From: Silanimonas sp965368785
GTDB lineage: Bacteria > Pseudomonadota > Gammaproteobacteria > Xanthomonadales > Xanthomonadaceae
Reading direction: 5' to 3'
Assembly (NCBI GenBank): GCA_965368785.1
Contig: CBDUOG010000012.1
Location: 1-38,894, forward strand
DNA: 38,894 bases
Below the pieces are notes generated by a model, which was not told the DNA's origin, made no database searches, and was given only the letters and a program-made list of their open reading frames with translations. Of the stretch, positions 6,500-14,043 are shown piece by piece; position 1 is the stretch's first letter; every line of letters starts with the position of its first letter. The position numbers were made by a program, and so were the translations under genes.

Positions 6500-7018
6500 T
6501 CAGCGCTTTTTAGGCGAAAGCATCATGACCATCTGCCGCCCTTCAAGGCGGGGGCGTTGCTCTACGACCACTTCGTCGGCCAATTCTTCTTCAATCCGCT
6601 TGGCCATTTGCATGCCCAGCTCCTGATGGCTCATCTCTCGGCCACGGAAACGGATATTGATTTTCACCTTGTCGCCATCTTCCAGAAAGCGGCGAACATT
6701 GCGCATTTTGATCTCAAAATCGCCCACATCGGTGGTCGGTCGAAACTTAAGTTCCTTGATCTCTACCTGCTTCTGCTTCTTTTTAGCCGCAGCGTTCTTC
6801 TTCTGCTGCTCGAAGCGGAATTTGCCAAAATCCATAATCCGGCAAACCGGTGGATCGACATTGGGTTGAATCTCGACGAGGTCGAGCCCGGCTTCCTCGG
6901 CCATGCGCAGTGCGTCGTCACGGCTTAATACGCCGACGTTTTCTCCGTCTGCGCCAATGACTCGTACTTTGGGTACACGGATTTCGAGGTTACGTCGGTT
7001 CAGTTTATCGGTAGTGAT
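6500..7018 (-). CDS. infC: Translation initiation factor IF-3
   Basis: A 172-residue factor that binds the 30S subunit and polices start-codon choice. The N domain (LNRRNLEIRVPKVRVIGADG), a lysine-rich linker (QQKKNAAAKKKQKQ) and the C domain (MAKRIEEELADEVVVEQRP) are present. The first in-frame ATG (6904) would delete the start of the N domain. Homology continues upstream to an ATC codon at 7018 that has GGAG 8 bases before it, and a TGA stop lies in frame just further upstream. A non-AUG start is the rule for infC (AUU in E. coli) and underlies its autoregulation. It lies 22 bp after thrS. Confidence 0.95.
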   Translation of the reverse strand: MTTDKLNRRNLEIRVPKVRVIGADGENVGVLSRDDALRMAEEAGLDLVEIQPNVDPPVCRIMDFGKFRFEQQKKNAAAKKKQKQVEIKELKFRPTTDVGDFEIKMRNVRRFLEDGDKVKINIRFRGREMSHQELGMQMAKRIEEELADEVVVEQRPRLEGRQMVMMLSPKKR

Positions 7019-7040
7019 GTGCGGATCTCCAAAAGCTCAA

Positions 7041-8960
7041 TCAACCAGCGGACTTATGCGCTGGACCATTTGTATCAAGGAATACTGCAGCAAGCGACTC
7101 GGGGCTAAAGGTGCCCAGATCTTCACCGCTGCGGCTGCGTACTGCAATTAGACCCTGCTCGACCTCGCGATCGCCTGCGACCAGCAGGAAGGGAACCTTT
7201 TGCAATGTATGCTCACGAATTTTATAGCCGATCTTCTCGTTGCGCAAATCTGCCGCAACTCTGAAGCCCTTATTTACAAGGCTTTTGGTCAAATCACGGC
7301 AATAATCGGCCTGGGCGTCGGTAATATTCATCACTACCGCCTGGATCGGTGCCAACCAGGCCGGGAAGGCTCCAGAATGGTGTTCGATCAGTATCCCGAT
7401 AAAGCGCTCCATCGAGCCGACAATGGCCCGATGCAGCATTACCGGCACTTTCCGGCTGGAATCTTCGGCCACGTATTCAGCGCCTAATCGACCCGGCATC
7501 GAGAAGTCGACCTGCATGGTGCCGACCTGCCAGCTTCGGCCGATCGAGTCGCGCAGGTGGTATTCGATCTTCGGGCCATAAAACGCACCCTCGCCCGGTA
7601 ATTCTTCCCATTCGACCCCGCAACTGCGCAAAGCTGAGCGCAAAGCCTCTTCGGATTTATCCCAGACTTCATCGGCACCAATGCGCTTTTCGGGGCGCAG
7701 GGCAATCTTCAGGGCGATATCGGTAAAGCCGAAATCCGCGTAGACCTTCATCGCCTGCTGATGGAAGGCCATGACTTCGGGCGCCACCTGAGCCTCGGTG
7801 CAGAAAATATGGCCATCGTCCTGGGTAAAGCCACGGACCCGCATGATGCCGTGCAAGGCACCCGAGGGTTCATTACGGTGACAGGCGCCAAACTCACCGT
7901 AGCGGATCGGCAATTCGCGGTAACTGTGCAGGCCGTGATTGAACACCTGAATATGACCCGGGCAGTTCATCGGCTTGACCGCGTAATCGCGACTTTCCGA
8001 CGACGTGATAAACATGTTCTCGTGGTACTTATCCCAGTGCCCGGATTTTTCCCACATGGTTTTATCGAGAATTTGCGGGCAGCGCACTTCCTGATAGCCC
8101 GACTCGCGATAAACGCGACGCATATGCTGTTCAACTACCTGCCAGATCGCCCAGCCCTTCGGATGCCAGAACACCAGACCCGGCGCCTCTTCCTGCAGAT
8201 GAAACAGGTTCTGCTGCTTGGCAATTTTACGGTGGTCGCGCTTTTCCGCTTCCTCGAGTTGATGCAGATACGCTTTCAGGTCTTTATCGTTCAGCCACGA
8301 GGTGCCGTAGATGCGCGAAAGCATCTGGTTTTTCGAATCACCGCGCCAATAGGCACCGGCCACTTTCATTAATTTGAATGCGCGCAGCTTGCCGGTAGAC
8401 GGCACATGCGGTCCGCGGCAAAGATCGGTGAAGTCGCCCTGGCTGTAAAGGGATAGATCTTCATCGACCGGAATCGATTCAATGATCTCGGCCTTAAAAT
8501 GTTCACCTAGACCCTTGAAAAACGCCACCGCATCGTCACGCGACTTAAGCGATCGCGACAGACTTAAATTTTCTTTGACGATCTTTTCCATTTCCGCTTC
8601 GATCTTTGGCAGATCGTCTGGAGTGAACGGCCGCTCATAAGCAAAGTCGTAATAGAAACCATTCTCAATCACCGGGCCGATTGTGACCTGCGCGCCCGGG
8701 AACAGACGCTGCACGGCTTGCGCCAGCAAATGGGCAGTCGAGTGACGCAGAACTTCCAGCGCATCGGGGTGTTTCTCGGTAACGATTTCAAGCGCGCTAT
8801 TTCGCACAATGACAAAGCTGGTATCGACCAATTTACCGTCGACTTTTCCAGCCAGAGCGGCTTTGGCCAATCCGGCGCCAATCGAAGCGGCGACGTCGGC
8901 AACTGAAGGCGATTGCTCGAATTCTCGGATGCTGCCATCCGGCAGTGTGATCTGGATCAT
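7041..8960 (-). CDS. thrS: Threonine--tRNA ligase
   Basis: A 639-residue class II synthetase. In order: a TGS domain (1-60, ITLPDGS), the editing domain with HxxxH (HSTAHLLAQAV, about 73-83), the catalytic core with the zinc/active-site region around MNCPGH, YGEFGACHRNE and GFTQDDGHIFC, and a C-terminal anticodon domain. The ATG at 8960 (MIQITL) was preferred to a TTG three codons upstream. It is the first gene of the translation operon, with a predicted promoter about 155 bp upstream. E. coli ThrS is 642 residues. Confidence 0.98.
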   Translation of the reverse strand: MIQITLPDGSIREFEQSPSVADVAASIGAGLAKAALAGKVDGKLVDTSFVIVRNSALEIVTEKHPDALEVLRHSTAHLLAQAVQRLFPGAQVTIGPVIENGFYYDFAYERPFTPDDLPKIEAEMEKIVKENLSLSRSLKSRDDAVAFFKGLGEHFKAEIIESIPVDEDLSLYSQGDFTDLCRGPHVPSTGKLRAFKLMKVAGAYWRGDSKNQMLSRIYGTSWLNDKDLKAYLHQLEEAEKRDHRKIAKQQNLFHLQEEAPGLVFWHPKGWAIWQVVEQHMRRVYRESGYQEVRCPQILDKTMWEKSGHWDKYHENMFITSSESRDYAVKPMNCPGHIQVFNHGLHSYRELPIRYGEFGACHRNEPSGALHGIMRVRGFTQDDGHIFCTEAQVAPEVMAFHQQAMKVYADFGFTDIALKIALRPEKRIGADEVWDKSEEALRSALRSCGVEWEELPGEGAFYGPKIEYHLRDSIGRSWQVGTMQVDFSMPGRLGAEYVAEDSSRKVPVMLHRAIVGSMERFIGILIEHHSGAFPAWLAPIQAVVMNITDAQADYCRDLTKSLVNKGFRVAADLRNEKIGYKIREHTLQKVPFLLVAGDREVEQGLIAVRSRSGEDLGTFSPESLAAVFLDTNGPAHKSAG

Positions 8961-8990
8961 AGGGTTCAATTATCTGGGTACGAGTGAAAA

Positions 8991-9006
8991 GGCATCAGCT
9001 GATGCC
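8991..9006 (-). other. Palindrome in the thrS leader
   Basis: GGCATCAGCTGATGCC is a perfect 16-bp palindrome followed on the minus strand by TTTTC, 30 bp before the thrS ATG. It could be a weak attenuator hairpin or a protein-binding site. Confidence 0.35.
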
Positions 9007-9035
9007 GCGCAGAGCTCAGTTTTAGATTCGAGTAC

Positions 9036-9107
9036 TCATGTCGCACACTCGACCGGCGCAAGCGCGCGGGTCACCTGTTCGATAAGGCTGAAATGAAACT
9101 GTTCCAT
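9036..9107 (-). CDS. Possible short leader ORF upstream of thrS
   Basis: A 23-codon frame starting with ATG only six bases after the predicted -10 box, so the mRNA would be nearly leaderless for it. The peptide begins MEQFHFSLIEQVTRALAP. It has two Thr codons, near the middle and at the end, too few for a classical leader. There is no ribosome-binding site. It could be chance. Confidence 0.25.
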   Translation of the reverse strand: MEQFHFSLIEQVTRALAPVECAT

Positions 9108-9113
9108 ACGCGC

Positions 9114-9142
9114 AATGTACCAGCAGGCGATTGATCTTCCAA
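9114..9142 (-). promoter_or_regulatory. thrS: Predicted sigma-70 promoter for thrS operon
   Basis: TTGGAA (9142-9137) and TACATT (9119-9114) are spaced by 17 bp on the minus strand, giving a leader of about 150 nt before thrS. This is the best promoter match upstream of the operon. Confidence 0.5.
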
Positions 9143-9279
9143 GCTTTTCCATGCGCCCTACCCGGCCTCGCGGGCGCCAAATAGTGCGCCGGCTGGCCGG
9201 CATTTTGGTCCGGTTTAGGCCATCGCGTCATTCACCCCTGCGGAAGTTCTCGTTTGTCATTCCGGCGAACGTCTGCCCA

Positions 9280-9334
9280 GTCATCCCGGCGAAAGCCGGG
9301 ATCCAGCTTCGTCATCCCGGCGAAAGCCGGGATC
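9280..9334 (-). repeat. Two tandem REP-like palindromes
   Basis: GTCATCCCGG-CGAAAG-CCGGGATC occurs at 9280-9303 and again at 9310-9334, opposite in orientation to the copies at 994, 9942 and 10307. A damaged half copy (GTCATTCCGGCGAAC) lies at 9256-9270. Confidence 0.85.
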
Positions 9335-9483
9335 TGCTTTGGTATTTGGTTCTACTTTCCGTTCTATTTTAGGTTTCTGCTGAAAACGCACCGTGCTCTT
9401 TAGCTCTGCGAGACGCACTCTTTTGCTCTTCGTGACGCACTCAATTTTTCGCAATCCCCTAATACCCTTGATGCGACTGACTG

Positions 9484-9505
9484 CCCTTTTGTGGCGACAA
9501 AAGGG
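9484..9505 (+). repeat. CCCTTTTGT/ACAAAAGGG inverted repeat, third copy
   Basis: A 9-bp perfect stem with loop GGCG. The same stem closes structured elements A (891-914) and B (10215-10236) with different loops. Here the rest of the element is absent. Confidence 0.8.
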
Positions 9506-9530
9506 CCAAAAGTGCCTGGCTCTGTCTCAC

Positions 9531-9559
9531 CACCCAGCCGATTCCCGATCGGCTGGGTG
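9531..9559. repeat. Perfect 12-bp inverted repeat
   Basis: CACCCAGCCGAT (9531-9542) and ATCGGCTGGGTG (9548-9559) flank a 5-nt loop. There is no T-run on either side, so a Rho-independent terminator is unlikely. Confidence 0.75.
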
Positions 9560-9812
9560 CTCTGCGCGCTGGCTGCGAACAGCGGTCGGCGATCGGGCTG
9601 GCGAAGACCCATCACCGGGGTGCGCACTCAGCAAATTCTGGACTTTGTTTTAACGAATCGGGCGCGGTATCGATTCCTACCCGTTCATTTCCCTGTTGTT
9701 CCCCTTCGGGCTTCATCTGTTCTTAGCGCAGTGCTCGATGGCGAGACTTTAGGCGCGGTTTCGCTCGAATACGCCATCCCTGGCTGCAGTTTCTTGTCTT
9801 CACAGAATCAGA

Positions 9813-9849
9813 GCACTCCACTGACTTTGATTTGCCCCGCCATTGAATC
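9813..9849 (+). repeat. Structured element, truncated copy C
   Basis: The first 37 bases of the element (GCACTCCACTGACTTTGAT through GCCATTGAATC) are present. The match then stops and a degenerate REP-like palindrome follows at 9858-9882. Confidence 0.75.
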
Positions 9850-9941
9850 ATCAAGCTCGTCATTCCCGCGGAAGCGCGAATCTGCCTTTATCGATGCCTA
9901 AGAAGCCTAAAACTGTCTGCACTAGTCAAACTACAAAAGCA

Positions 9942-9966
9942 GATCCCAGCTTTCGCTGGGATGACG
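9942..9966 (+). repeat. REP-like palindrome
   Basis: GATCCCAGC-TTTC-GCTGGGATGACG has the same sequence as the copy at 994-1018 apart from one loop base. Confidence 0.85.
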
Positions 9967-10016
9967 CAGTTGCACACTACTCTCTGGGCTTAGAGGGGTT
10001 TGTGCTCAAAGAAGCA

Positions 10017-10238
10017 GCACACCCCACTGATTTTGATCTGCCCCGCCATTGAATCGCACCCGCAGGTGCGAAGATCAGGCCCGACAGGGGCGAGGGATGG
10101 ACCCCGAGCATCGCCGATTGGACAGGAGGTCCAACCGGCGATCCCTGAGCGACTGCGGCGGGATATTGGTTCTCTGAGCAGTACTCAGGGCGATTCAGGC
10201 GGAAGCGTTTTTGGCCCTTTTGTCGCTACAAAAGGGCA
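10017..10238 (+). repeat. Structured dispersed intergenic element, copy B
   Basis: Homologous to 693-916 in the same orientation. Stems are GCACC/GGTGC (10056-10069), CCC-GACA-GGG (10080-10089), GGG-ATGGA-CCC (10094-10104), CGCCG-A-TTGGAC with GTCCAA-C-CGGCG (10112-10140), CCCTGAG/CTCAGGG, and the terminal CCCTTTTGT/ACAAAAGGG (10215-10236). The second and third stems differ from copy A on both arms at once. It is followed directly by the 33-bp repeat and a REP-like palindrome. Confidence 0.75.
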
Positions 10239-10267
10239 AACACACGCATCGAATGCAATTCGAATAA
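10235..10267 (+). repeat. 33-bp dispersed repeat, copy 2
   Basis: Identical to 550-582. It contains the palindrome CGAATGCAATTCG and here abuts the terminal hairpin of element B. Confidence 0.75.
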
Positions 10268-10306
10268 ACGAAAAAGTGTGAGCGTCACTGGATAACAAGA
10301 AAAGCA

Positions 10307-10331
10307 GATTCCCGCTTTCGCGGGAATGACG
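10307..10331 (+). repeat. REP-like palindrome
   Basis: GATTCCCGC-TTTC-GCGGGAATGACG is identical to the copy at 621-645. Confidence 0.85.
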
Positions 10332-10436
10332 GAGTTGGGGCTTCCGCCCAAACAACCGGAAAGTAAGCAAGCAGGTGCCTCGTGAAAACCCAGCCATCTC
10401 ACGTCAATTGAAGAACCAAAAACCCCTTCGGACACG

Positions 10437-10463
10437 AAAAAGCCGCTCTAAGAGCGGCTTTTT
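10437..10463. terminator. Bidirectional Rho-independent terminator
   Basis: AAAAAGCCGCTCT-AAG-AGCGGCTTTTT has a GC-rich stem with A-run and T-run, and so works on both strands. On the minus strand it lies 40 bp after tRNA-Val and would end the uvrB/tRNA-Val transcript. Confidence 0.85.
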
Positions 10464-10502
10464 CTTCGATTCGGCCAAAGCCATGCGTTCGTACATGTAC
10501 TT

Positions 10503-10577
10503 TGGTGGGCGGTACAGGGTTCGAACCTGTGACCCCTACCATGTCAAGGTAGTGCTCTACCGCTGAGCTAACCGCCC
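10503..10577 (-). tRNA. tRNA-Val (anticodon GAC)
   Basis: A 75-nt cloverleaf with encoded CCA. The acceptor stem is GGGCGGT/ACCGCCC, the D arm GCTCAGCGGTAGAGC, the anticodon stem CTACC/GGTAG with loop TTGACAT, and the T loop TTCGAAC. It lies 58 bp downstream of uvrB on the same strand and is followed by a terminator. Confidence 0.97.
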
Positions 10578-10635
10578 ACGAGGCCGGCGAGAATATCACG
10601 AGCGCTTGGTTTTGAGCAATACAATCGACCCGAAA

Positions 10636-12663
10636 TTAACGGATCAGGCTGCGTTCTTTGAGCTTTTTGATTTGGTCGCGCACCGACGCCGCCTGCTCAA
10701 ACTCCAGGTTCTGCGCATGTTTGAACATGGCAGTTTCGAGCTCCTTGATCCTGACGGCCAATTTCTTCGGGTCAATATAAGCCTCGACGCTGCCCTCGGC
10801 GATGGCGGCGACTTGTAAGCCAGACGCCTTGGCCTTGCGGCTACCGCCTTCTGAATCTTCGCGGGCGCCTTCCATAATGTCTTGCACCAGCTTTTGAATG
10901 CCGCGTGGCGTGATGCCATGATCTTTGTTGTACTGCACTTGCTTCTCTCGACGCCGGTCGGTTTCCTCAATGGCGGCCTTCATCGAGTCGGTAATCCGGT
11001 CGGCGTACAAAATGGCTTTACCCCGCAAGTTTCGCGCGGCGCGGCCAATGGTTTGAATCAACGAGCGGCTGGAGCGCAAAAAGCCCTCTTTATCTGCATC
11101 CAAAATTGCCACCAGCGATACTTCGGGCATATCCAAGCCCTCACGCAGCAAGTTAATACCCACCAACACATCAAACTCGCCTAAACGCAGGTCGCGAATG
11201 ATCTCGACCCGCTCTACGGTTTCGATATCTGAATGCAGATAGCGCACGCGTACGCCATGTTCAGATAAGTAATCGGTCAGATTCTCGGACATTTTCTTGG
11301 TGAGAGTGGTCACCAACACCCGGTCACCCAGAGCAACCCGCTCGTGAATCTGGGACAACAAATCGTCGATCTGGGTCGTCACCGGCCGAATTTCTACTTC
11401 GGGATCAATCAAGCCAGTCGGTCGTACCAACAACTCCACAATATGGTCGGCGGTGTGCGCCATTTCGTACTTGCCCGGCGTGGCTGAGACAAAAATGGAA
11501 CGGGGTGCGCGGCGCTCCCACTCTTCAAAACGCAGCGGACGGTTATCCAACGCCGAAGGCATGCGGAAGCCGAACTCAACCAACGTCTCTTTGCGCGAGC
11601 GATCGCCCTTATACATGGCACCAAGCTGCGGAATGGTTACGTGTGACTCGTCGACAACCAGCAGGGCATCGGCCGGCAAATAATCAAACAGACAGGGCGG
11701 TGCTTCGCCGGCCATGCGACCGGTCAGATGCCGTGAGTAGTTTTCCACGCCCTGGCAATAACCGATTTCGGCCAACATTTCTAAATCGAAGGTCGTGCGT
11801 TGTTGTAATCGCTGCGCCTCTACCAGCTTATTTGCGTTATACAAAAACTCTAGGCGCTCCTTCAGCTCAGCCTTGATCGCGTCGATCGCCTGCAGCACCG
11901 TGCGCCGCGTCGTAACGTAATGCGACTTCGGATAGATGGTGTAGCGCGGCAGGCTTTTTCGCGACTCGCCGGTCAGCGGATCGAACACGGTTAATGTTTC
12001 AATCTCACCATCAAACAACTCAATCCGAATCGCCTCATCATCAGACTCGGCCGGGTGCACATCGATGGTTTCGCCGCGCACACGGTAGGTACCGCGACGC
12101 AGTTCAAACTCATTACGCACATACTGCATTTCGGTGAGTCGACGGATCAGCTCGCGCTGATCAATACGCTCGCCGCGCACCATGTGCAACACCATTTGGA
12201 AGTATTCGTTGGGATCACCCAAGCCATAAATGGCCGATACCGTGGCAATGATGATTGAGTCTTTACGTTCGAGTAAGGCCTTGGTTGCGGAAAGACGCAT
12301 TTGCTCAATGTGCTCGTTAACCGAGCTGTCTTTCTCAATGAACGTATCGCTGGAAGGCACATACGCTTCGGGCTGATAGTAATCGTAGTAAGACACGAAA
12401 TACTCGACCGCATTGTTCGGGAAAAACTGCTTAAACTCACCATACAACTGCGCCGCCAAAGTCTTGTTCGGCGCCATCACCAGTGTCGGTTTTTGAATCG
12501 CGTTAATCACATTGGCAATGGTGAAGGTCTTTCCCGAGCCGGTGACTCCCAGCAGAGTCTGACTCTGCAAGCCCGATTCGAAACCTTCGATTAATGCTTT
12601 AATCGCCTGCGGCTGGTCGCCCGAAGGGGCAAAATCCGATTGCAGTTCAAATTTATCTGACAT
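10636..12663 (-). CDS. uvrB: Excinuclease ABC subunit B
   Basis: A 675-residue damage-verifying helicase-like subunit of nucleotide excision repair. It has Walker A GVTGSGKT (39-46), the beta-hairpin region rich in Tyr (YYDYYQPEAYVP) that clamps DNA, a DESH Walker B box, motifs V-VI (GLDMPEV, QTIGRAARN), and a C-terminal UVR domain that contacts UvrC. The ATG at 12663 (MSDKFEL) was chosen over an in-frame upstream start that adds 30 unconserved residues. I saw no LexA-type operator upstream. Confidence 0.98.
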   Translation of the reverse strand: MSDKFELQSDFAPSGDQPQAIKALIEGFESGLQSQTLLGVTGSGKTFTIANVINAIQKPTLVMAPNKTLAAQLYGEFKQFFPNNAVEYFVSYYDYYQPEAYVPSSDTFIEKDSSVNEHIEQMRLSATKALLERKDSIIIATVSAIYGLGDPNEYFQMVLHMVRGERIDQRELIRRLTEMQYVRNEFELRRGTYRVRGETIDVHPAESDDEAIRIELFDGEIETLTVFDPLTGESRKSLPRYTIYPKSHYVTTRRTVLQAIDAIKAELKERLEFLYNANKLVEAQRLQQRTTFDLEMLAEIGYCQGVENYSRHLTGRMAGEAPPCLFDYLPADALLVVDESHVTIPQLGAMYKGDRSRKETLVEFGFRMPSALDNRPLRFEEWERRAPRSIFVSATPGKYEMAHTADHIVELLVRPTGLIDPEVEIRPVTTQIDDLLSQIHERVALGDRVLVTTLTKKMSENLTDYLSEHGVRVRYLHSDIETVERVEIIRDLRLGEFDVLVGINLLREGLDMPEVSLVAILDADKEGFLRSSRSLIQTIGRAARNLRGKAILYADRITDSMKAAIEETDRRREKQVQYNKDHGITPRGIQKLVQDIMEGAREDSEGGSRKAKASGLQVAAIAEGSVEAYIDPKKLAVRIKELETAMFKHAQNLEFEQAASVRDQIKKLKERSLIR

Positions 12664-12827
12664 GAATTGCGGCCCGCTATCTGTCTGACAACCAAGCCAA
12701 TCAGCATAGCATTTTGCCCCGTGAAGCGATCGATTAGGAAATTTCGCACGCACGGCGCGGCAAAGTGCTGACAGACTCTCCTGGGCCAGCGCTGCACACT
12801 GGAACCTCGTTCACAGGGAGGTGTGCA

Positions 12828-13370
12828 ATGAATAGGTCACGCATACGCAATCACCCATCGGGGTTTTCTTACACGAGCTTACTCACTGCCCTTGCAGTTA
12901 TTGCGATCGGCTCGGCAATTGCTGCACCGTCATTTCGTGGCAGTATTGAATCCAATCGTGCCACCATCGTTGCTAATCGACTGCTGGCCGAGCTTAACCG
13001 CGCTCGCTCTGAGTCCGTGATGCTCAGAAAGTACGTGAGTATTTGCCCCAGCGTTGATGGCATCAACTGCCACGACAAACCGGTGTGGTCGCACGGTCTG
13101 ATTACGTTTCACGATTTGAACCGCGACGGTCAACGCAGTCCGGGCGAACGCATCGTGCGCGAACTCACCACAGCAGACTTCCACCAGCTCCATTTAACCA
13201 GCAGTCGCAACCGGCCGTTTATGGGCTATCGCCCTGATGGCCGTGGTGCCGGGACCAACCTGACCATTCGCGTGTGTAATACCGACGGCAAGGTCCTGCG
13301 CAAGCTGATCATTAACACGGGCGGCCGGGCGCGTGTGGCCCGTACAAAAAAACCTGAACAATGTCGCTAA
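12828..13370 (+). CDS. fimT: FimT/GspH-like minor pseudopilin (orphan)
   Basis: 180 residues. A type IV prepilin leader ends at Gly12 (HPSG, cleavage before Phe13), followed by a hydrophobic helix (FSYTSLLTALAVIAIGSAI) and a globular GspH/FimT domain with three Cys after the helix (C73, C81, C150) and one near the C terminus (C179). The usual Glu at mature position 5 is Ser. The C terminus has GRAR (166-169), matching the GRxR motif described as the DNA-binding site of FimT proteins in natural transformation. The ATG at 12828 has GGGAGG upstream. It is divergent from uvrB, outside the pilin operon. The symbol reflects family; a role in DNA uptake is inferred. Confidence 0.85.
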   Translation: MNRSRIRNHPSGFSYTSLLTALAVIAIGSAIAAPSFRGSIESNRATIVANRLLAELNRARSESVMLRKYVSICPSVDGINCHDKPVWSHGLITFHDLNRDGQRSPGERIVRELTTADFHQLHLTSSRNRPFMGYRPDGRGAGTNLTIRVCNTDGKVLRKLIINTGGRARVARTKKPEQCR

Positions 13371-13384
13371 AACACATCAAGCCA

Positions 13385-13413
13385 TTGACCTAATCGGGCG
13401 CGGGCGGCATAAT
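13385..13413 (+). promoter_or_regulatory. Predicted sigma-70 promoter for tRNA-Asn
   Basis: TTGACC (13385-13390), a 17-bp spacer and CATAAT (13408-13413) end 13 bp before the tRNA. The spacer is GC-rich (GGGCGCGGGCGG), as in stringently controlled stable-RNA promoters. Confidence 0.7.
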
Positions 13414-13426
13414 TTGCGGCCTTGCT

Positions 13427-13503
13427 GCCCGAATAGCTCAGCCGGTTAGAGCACTTGACTGTTAATCAGGGGGTCGTTGGTTCGAGTCCAACTTCGGGCG
13501 CCA
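13427..13503 (+). tRNA. tRNA-Asn (anticodon GTT)
   Basis: A 77-nt cloverleaf with encoded CCA. The acceptor stem is GCCCGAA/TTCGGGC, the D arm AGCTCAGCCGGTTAGAGC, the anticodon arm CTTGA-CTGTTAA-TCAGG, and the T loop TTCGAGT. Flanked by its own promoter and terminator. Confidence 0.97.
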
Positions 13504-13510
13504 CCTTAAG

Positions 13511-13538
13511 AAAAACCCGCCTATTCGGCGGGTTTTTT
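13511..13538. terminator. Bidirectional terminator between tRNA-Asn and pilE
   Basis: AAAAACCCGCC-TATT-CGGCGGGTTTTTT. On the plus strand it ends tRNA-Asn; on the minus strand the A-run gives a T-run 26 bp after the pilE stop codon. Confidence 0.9.
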
Positions 13539-13564
13539 GTTTTTCCAGATAGCCAGCTCACTCG

Positions 13565-13990
13565 CTACCAGCACTCGTTAAGCGGCAAGGTCCCGGATTT
13601 AGTCTTGGTGCCGGCCTGATTAACCGACAAATCGCCGCACTTGTCCTTGTCCTGACCGCCGGTAGCCTGCGCAGTTGCAGCAATTGTAAGCGTCGTTTGG
13701 GTTTGGTTATTAATCGCCAGCGTGTAATAGGCAGGCCCGTTGCGCGGCGAAATTGCCGCAGGCAACACATAACCGACGTAGGTATTGTTGGCGGTGAAAT
13801 AGCGCTCTGCGGTCTGTAAGTACTCAACTACGTCCGCCTTGGCTTGGGCCCGGCGATTCTTACGAATTTGCTCTTGATACGAAGGCAGTGCAACCGCGGC
13901 CAAAAGCGCAACAATTGCCACCACAACCATTAATTCAATCAGAGTAAAACCACGAACGTTTTTGTGCGGATTTGGCAACATCTTGTTCAC
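13565..13990 (-). CDS. pilE: Type IV pilin-like minor pilin PilE
   Basis: A 141-residue prepilin. The leader ends at Gly14, followed by FTLIELMVVVAIVALLAAVALP with Glu at +5, as required for assembly. The alphabeta-loop region NRRAQAKADVVEYLQTAERYFTAN and two C-terminal Cys (C117, C140) bounding a disulfide loop fit PilE-type minor pilins. It is the last gene of the fimT-pilVWXY1E operon, 53 bp after pilY1, with a strong hairpin in the gap. Confidence 0.93.
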   Translation of the reverse strand: MNKMLPNPHKNVRGFTLIELMVVVAIVALLAAVALPSYQEQIRKNRRAQAKADVVEYLQTAERYFTANNTYVGYVLPAAISPRNGPAYYTLAINNQTQTTLTIAATAQATGGQDKDKCGDLSVNQAGTKTKSGTLPLNECW

Positions 13991-14010
13991 CTCTTTCGAT
14001 TTACTGCAAC

Positions 14011-14034
14011 GGCTACTCGCTTATGCGAGTAGCC
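14011..14034 (-). other. Intercistronic hairpin between pilY1 and pilE
   Basis: GGCTACTCGC-TTAT-GCGAGTAGCC is a perfect 10-bp stem without a T-run. It is more likely an mRNA-stabilising or processing hairpin than a terminator. Confidence 0.65.
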
Positions 14035-14043
14035 GCCATTAAT

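Larger units (their letters stand above)
8961..10502. other. Gene-poor repeat region between thrS and tRNA-Val
   Basis: About 1.5 kb with no convincing protein gene except a possible 23-codon leader ORF. It contains the thrS promoter, REP-like palindromes (two tandem copies at 9280-9334, others at 9858, 9942 and 10307), a CCCTTTTGT inverted repeat (9484-9505), a 12-bp inverted repeat (9531-9559), truncated element C (9813-9849), element B (10017-10238) and a bidirectional terminator. Open frames here include the REP-derived string SFPRKRES and are spurious. Confidence 0.8.

Noticed and set aside
9491..9901. 136-codon open frame in the thrS-tRNA-Val gap
   Set aside because: It crosses a CCCTTTTGT hairpin, a 12-bp inverted repeat and a REP-like palindrome, whose translation SFPRKRES is a well-known artefact. 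No ribosome-binding site or recognisable domain.
10636..12753. UvrB with an extra 30-residue N terminus
   Set aside because: The extension is unlike UvrB proteins, while MSDKFELQSDF at 12663 matches the family start.
12664..12827. LexA (SOS) box upstream of uvrB
   Set aside because: I read the divergent gap on both strands and found neither the CTGT-N8-ACAG form nor the TTAGTA-type form.
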